A stretch of 64,000 nt of DNA from assembly GCA_017607445.1 (NCBI GenBank), contig JAEVHH010000004.1:6386001-6450000 (forward strand), given 5' to 3'. The DNA comes from Histoplasma ohiense (lineage: Eukaryota > Ascomycota > Eurotiomycetes > Onygenales > Ajellomycetaceae). Position numbers and translations under genes: made by a program. Positions 58,865-64,000 of this stretch are shown here, piece after piece. The notes below the pieces were generated by a model that was not told the DNA's origin, searched no databases, and saw nothing but the letters and a program-made list of their open reading frames with translations. The stretch's first letter is position 1. Each line of letters starts with the position of its first letter.

Positions 58865-61800
58865 ATGAACTACAAGCAATTCTACAAACACTTATCACAT
58901 CTGAATACAGTAGACAATAACTTAGATCTACAAAGCATTCTTCAGCAGCAGACACTACAGATGACTGAATTGCAATGATAATTTGCTGAAATAAGCACTT
59001 TCACATTCACCATTTCTTCTACATTCATATCTCACAAAAAGTCTTCAAGAGAGAAGCTTTCAATTCTCAATAAATACAAGAAAGATCTAGCACTCTATCT
59101 CATGTGAAAGTCAAAAGCAAACACCAAATTGAACATCAATGAACAAGCAATAGACTCACTATTCAATCAAGTGTGGTATATTCATAGCAGATTGAATGAC
59201 AATGTGTTAGCAAAATTTCAACTCTGAATGAGTCATTGTCAGAATCATCAGCATATATCATAGCTAGTCTTTCAACAACTCAACTCTCTCTTCTTCAATT
59301 CTACACTTCAAGTCAAGACATTAGACTGGCTTAATCAGACTCATCAGATAAATGTTATGTTGATAACTTATCTTTCTAAATTCAATCACAAGCTTCTAGA
59401 AGCAGATGAGTAAGACTGAGATGATACTGTTAAGATCAACATACTGTTCAAGAATTTGAACTTTCAGTTGTATAACTGAAGTGTAGAGCATTCAAAGCTT
59501 TCAATATACAGCAAATTCTGTGCTAATCTTTGTCTGTTGAACAACAATCTGTCTCAGTTTTATATACTTCAAAATTGTAGAGAATTCTGCTGAATAAATA
59601 TGTACATCTCAAATCACTCTGCAGCATTCTCCACCTCTGAATCAAAATCAATGAACTGAATTTCATATATGAACACAAATCATCTGAGAATCTCTAACAT
59701 CTCAGAGAAGAACACTGTTGATCAAATCATCAGAGAAGTCTGCATACACTGCAACAAGTCAGAGCATTTCACAAATCAATGTCTGAATATGATCACTTCA
59801 AATAAACCCCCCACACACATGAACACTGCATTGCCCGCGGACAAGCAAGAACAGAGAAAATATAAACTCTCACTTTAAAATACAGACAAGAACTCAAGAA
59901 GCAGAAAGCTATTTGAAGATTTGAGCAGAAAATGCAAGTGAACACAATCATAATCTCTGTCATTGTAAATAATTTAGTCAATATACAAGCAATGATAGAC
60001 AGTGGTTTCCTTCACTACACTCTTATAGACACTCAGCTGGTTGAGAAGCATAAGCTTCAGTATATTCTTTTTTTCAAACTATATAAACTCAGTGAATTTG
60101 ACAGCCTCAGAGGATCCGCCTCCTACAACATAATAAGATTTAATATCAATGTAGAAGGATATGAGAAAAAGAATGTATATATATATGAAATATAAGATCT
60201 TGAATACAATCTAATACTCAGTCTATCATGACTCACAGAATTTGAAACCTTGTTGAACACACACAATCACTGTCTTATTTTCTCAGAAGACAACTATATT
60301 TATAAGAAGAATGTCAATAGAACTGCTGATCTCACTCAGATATCAGTAAAAGCATACAAACTACTAACTCATCAAACACATGAGAAGAAGAACATTCAAG
60401 TGTTCACTGCTAATATAGCAGATATCAAAAAGTGTTAAAAAAGCTAGAACTCAAGAATCCCAAGAAATCACACAAGAAACTACTCAAATTGTACAAAGAC
60501 TTCACAGATATATTGAACAAGAAAGAAGCTGAAAAGCTTTCTTCTCATCAAAAGTTCAGTATAGATCATACAATTGAGCTCATCAAGAAGAACAGTAAGA
60601 ATTCACAATTACTCTGAGATTCTCTCTACAGCATATCACACAACAAACTTTTCATTCTACAAAAAACACTCAACAGACTACTGAACAAAGACTTCATTTA
60701 TATTAGCAACTCATTCACTGCAGCATCTATACTGTTCACAAAGAAATCAGAAGAAGACTTACAATTCTGCATTGACTATCATAAACTCAATAAAATTACA
60801 CAAAAGAATCAATACTCTCTTCCACTCATCAATGAAACATTCAAATGAATAGAAAAAGCAAAATGATTTACAAAGCTTGACATCTCTGCAGCCTTCTATA
60901 AGATAAGGATTAATGAAGATGATGAATGATTAACTGTTTTTTATATATATTATGGATTATACAAATGAACAGTGACCCTCTTTGAATTAGCAAATGCTTC
61001 AAGCACATTTCAGAAATACATTAACTGAGCTCTACAAGATCTGCTTGATGAAATCATCTCAGTATACATAAACAACATTCTGATCTTCACTGATGAATCA
61101 CTCACTGAGTATTACAAACACATACAACAAGTGCTTGACCATCTACAAAAAGCTGAACTGTAAGTGGACATTGACAAATGCAACTTCAAGATCAAGTCTA
61201 CAATCTATCTAGAATTCATCATTGAAGCTGAAAAAGATGTATGCATGGATTCTAAGAAGATGAAAGCAATTCTCAACTGAGAGACATCAGTTTCAGTAAA
61301 AGAAACTAGAAGCTTTATAGAATTCATCAACTTCTATCAAAGATTCATCAAAGACTTCTCTGATATTGTATGATCACTGACAGACCTGATCTGGAAAGAC
61401 ACTGTATTTCAATAGACTGACAAAACAGACACAGCATTCAAAAAGCTGAAGTGTATGTTCACAAACACTTCAATGCTGCAATCATTCAATTCAGATAAGC
61501 ATACAATTCTCAAAACAGACATCTCAGATTATGTAGTAGATGAGACACTGATGCAATATGATAATAAAGATGTTCTACAACTCTGTATCTTCATCTTGAA
61601 AAAGATGTCATTCACTGAATACAACTACAAGATCTACAATAAGAAGTTTCTAATGATCATACAATGTCTCAAAGAATGAAAGTTCAAACTTATGAGCATT
61701 GAAAAGTTTGAGATTGTTACTGATCATAAGAACTTAGAGTACTTCACAATCACTTATAAGCTCACTGAAAGACATATGCATTGATCATTGTTTCTTAGCC

Positions 61801-63490
61801 ATTTTTCATTCACAATTCATTATCAATCTGAAGTAGAGAACATCTTTGCAGATGCTCTGTCCCACTGAGAACAAGATATATCATCTGATAACTTGAATGA
61901 CAGATGAAAACACTGAGAGTATCAGTTAATCAACTCTGCAATTATAGAAAGTTCTACACAATCAGATAAACCTCACATACATATCAATCAGTTCTGAGCT
62001 CAAGAACCCTCACTCAAAGAACAATGAAGACTAACAGCAGAAGCAGATGAATTCTGACAACAAGTCACTGAAGCCATACAAAGCAAAGCATCTCAATTCC
62101 CCACAGATGTATATTCAAGAACAGATATCTCAGCATATTCAATCAATGATGACAATTGCTTACACTTTTGAGATAGATGATGGATTCCCAATTCAGAATC
62201 TCTACAAACACAGATCATACAAGAAATTCATGACTCATCAATGATCAGACACTCAGAACACAAAATCATATACAATATCATCACTCAAAAATTCTACTAA
62301 TCAGATATGTTGAAAGACATACACTGATTTGTACACAACTGTGATCACTGCAGCTCAGTGACAGTATGATATGAACACTGAAAAGAAATACTGAAGCCTC
62401 TATCTGTCTTCAACTGAACTTGACACAATATAGCTATTGATTTTGCAGTTTTCTTATCCAAGAGTGGAGATTCTACAAACATTCTAATCATTGTCAACTG
62501 ACTCAGCAAGGATGTAATACTACAACTCTGTGACAAGATGAATGTCAAAGTAGTTACAGATATCTTCATCAGAAGCTCATTCTATTATATACACAGTCTG
62601 TCTTCATTCATTGTATTATATAAAGACAGTCAATTCATCAGCACACTCTGAATCTGTGTATGCCAATTACTAAGAATTGAATAAAAGTTATCAACAGTGT
62701 ATCACTCAGAGACTGATGAAGCTACTGAGAGAATGATACAAACAGTAAAGAACATTCTTCATAAGTTCTGCAATTATACACAAAACAACTGAAGCAATCT
62801 ACTGTCACACACTGAGATTGCAATTAACAGTTGAGATTCTGCTACAACAGATGTAAATTCATTCTTTTTTCTATATAGATACAACTTAGAGATTCTGAAC
62901 TTCTTCAAGACTTCTCAAAAGACCACATACATTCACAGTCTTATACAGACAGCAGAGAATATCATGAGCAAGTTGAAGAAAGTTCACAAATGAGCAGAAG
63001 CTTCAATGATCAGCACTCAGCAAAATTATAAGAATCAAACAAACATCAGAAGAAGTTCTGCAACTCAATATTATATAGAAGACAAAATCTGACTGAATTT
63101 CAAGAATATAAAAACAGATCACCCCTCACATACACTAGATTATCATCACATCAAATATACAGTGAAGAAAGTGCTAGACACACATAATTATCAACTCAAC
63201 ACTCTATCTGACATTCACAATATCTTTCATACAAATCTGCTCCAATCTGCAGCTGAGAATCCATTCCCCTCACAGAGAATCTTCAATTGACAGTCATTCA
63301 TCATTATAGAAGAAGACAACAAACTCAAGTGAGAAATTGAAGCAATTCTTGATGATAGAATCAATCATCATTACTGTGAATATCTCATCAAATGAGTAGA
63401 ATACAATCATTCAATCTGAGAATCTGCATTCATCTTGAAGAACACTGCTGCTCTCAACATCTATGAGTCCTCACTCATCTCAGTAGAGAG
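58865..63490 (+). pseudogene. A4 gag-pol remnant
   Basis: Gag from Met 58,865. CCHC knuckle at 59,741-59,782 (C-x2-C-x4-H-x4-C). Protease IDSG at 59,995-60,006. RT about 60,700-61,220, whose active site now reads Y-I-N-N (61,065-61,076), so both catalytic Asp are lost. RNase H near 61,500 (KTDIS). Integrase: zinc part near 62,330, core from about 62,450 to 62,720. Chromodomain about 63,335-63,430. Stops are mostly TGA at Trp or Arg positions. Confidence 0.85.
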
Positions 63491-63496
63491 AGATAA

Positions 63497-64000
63497 TGTG
63501 ATGGGTTAGTATCTATTAGTAATTAACTTACACAATCAACTCTTCTTCTGTATTCACTCATTTCTGACTGTTGTGATCTTGTATAATCCTCAATATTCTT
63601 CCACTTCATGCTCTGCACTTGTGTAGTTTCTAACAATTCTTTTATATAGCTTCTTACATTCTTTCACTCTGTGTTTCATATTTATCTAGTTTCTAACAAT
63701 TCTTCTGTATAGCTCTTAACATTCTTTCACTTCATGCTTCACACTCATATAGTCTCTAACAATTCTTCCACATAGCTTTTTACATTCTTCTGCTCTGTGT
63801 TTCATGCTTGTATAGTCTCTAATGATTCTTTCATATAGCTCTCAATGATTCCTCTGCTTCACACTTCACATTTGTATAGTTTCTAATAATTCTTATATAT
63901 ACTTCTTAATGTTCTTCTGCTCTGCACTTCACTGTGAAGCAGCTTCTGATATTCTTCCACTCTGAACTTTTCTCTATAAGAATCCTCTTCATACAATCTT
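63497..64000 (+). repeat. 3' LTR of A4, incomplete
   Basis: Starts TGTGATGGGTTAG; 504 bp are inside the window, ending within the subrepeat-distal part. The element end and its target duplicate are outside. Confidence 0.88.

Larger units (their letters stand above)
57895..64000 (+). mobile_element. Ty3/gypsy element A4 nested in A3, runs off the window
   Basis: The 5' LTR is 57,895-58,491 (597 bp) and the 3' LTR starts at 63,497. A purine tract (GTAGAGAGAGATAA) precedes the 3' LTR. Gag starts at 58,865. Same family as A0-A3 and no accessory gene. The predicted target duplication is TACAT. Confidence 0.9.

Noticed and set aside
1..64000. Alternative genetic code with UGA as tryptophan, or mitochondrial origin
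   Set aside because: The WDR59 gene uses TGG for Trp and normal stops. The gypsy frames also carry TAA/TAG breaks, Pro-to-Ser and Gly-to-Glu changes and lost catalytic Asp, which mutation explains and recoding does not.

Overview
This window looks like nuclear DNA of a filamentous ascomycete (Pezizomycotina; Eurotiomycetes would fit the one host gene, but that is inference). The evidence is short introns with GTAAGT donors and CTAAT/CTAAC branch sites, one intact fungal WD40/RWD/RING gene, and a very large block of Ty3/gypsy retrotransposons riddled with RIP-like C-to-T changes. The changes are unusual: CpG and CpC are almost emptied while CpA survives, so broken reading frames carry mostly TGA (from TGG and CGA) rather than TAG/TAA.

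The transposon blocks resolve into nested insertions. Five families are seen: A (LTR about 390-600 bp, TGTGA..TTACA), B (LTR 383 bp), C (LTR 263 bp), D (LTR 271 bp) and E (LTR 582 bp). Left block, 1-32,525: an old minus-strand A copy (A1; 5' LTR 32,056-32,525) was interrupted by a DNA transposon (G1, 2,295-3,804, with a minisatellite), by element B (4,056-25,784; TSD TCTTT) and by a second A copy (A2, 25,973-32,046; TSD AATTC). B was itself interrupted by D1 (4,484-11,617; TSD ATTCT) and C (15,334-22,773; TSD ACTAA). A plus-strand A copy (A0) ends at 1,654 inside a second G fragment. Right block, 38,494-64,000: a copia-like remnant with inverted arms holds element E (39,862-55,901; TSD AGAAC). 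E is split in its integrase by D2 (45,135-53,547; TSD AATAC), and D2 is split in its RNase H by a 5'-truncated LINE (48,390-49,643; 14-bp TSD). At the right edge A4 (57,895 to beyond the end) sits in the gag leader of A3.

Between the blocks, 33,456-38,019 (minus) is the only host gene: a three-exon gene for the WDR59/Sea3 (Mtc5) subunit of the SEA/GATOR2 complex, which acts upstream of TORC1. Its sequence is normal in composition, with TGG used for tryptophan.

The most interesting signal is an extra gene in families B, C, D and E, placed between pol and the 3' LTR and read antisense to pol. Each encodes a six-cysteine module close to, and in E exactly matching, the Zn(II)2Cys6 spacing. In B, C and D a phase-0 intron falls exactly two codons after the last cysteine. 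Family A, whose pol ends next to the polypurine tract, lacks it. This looks like one homologous, convergently placed accessory gene spread over several gypsy lineages.
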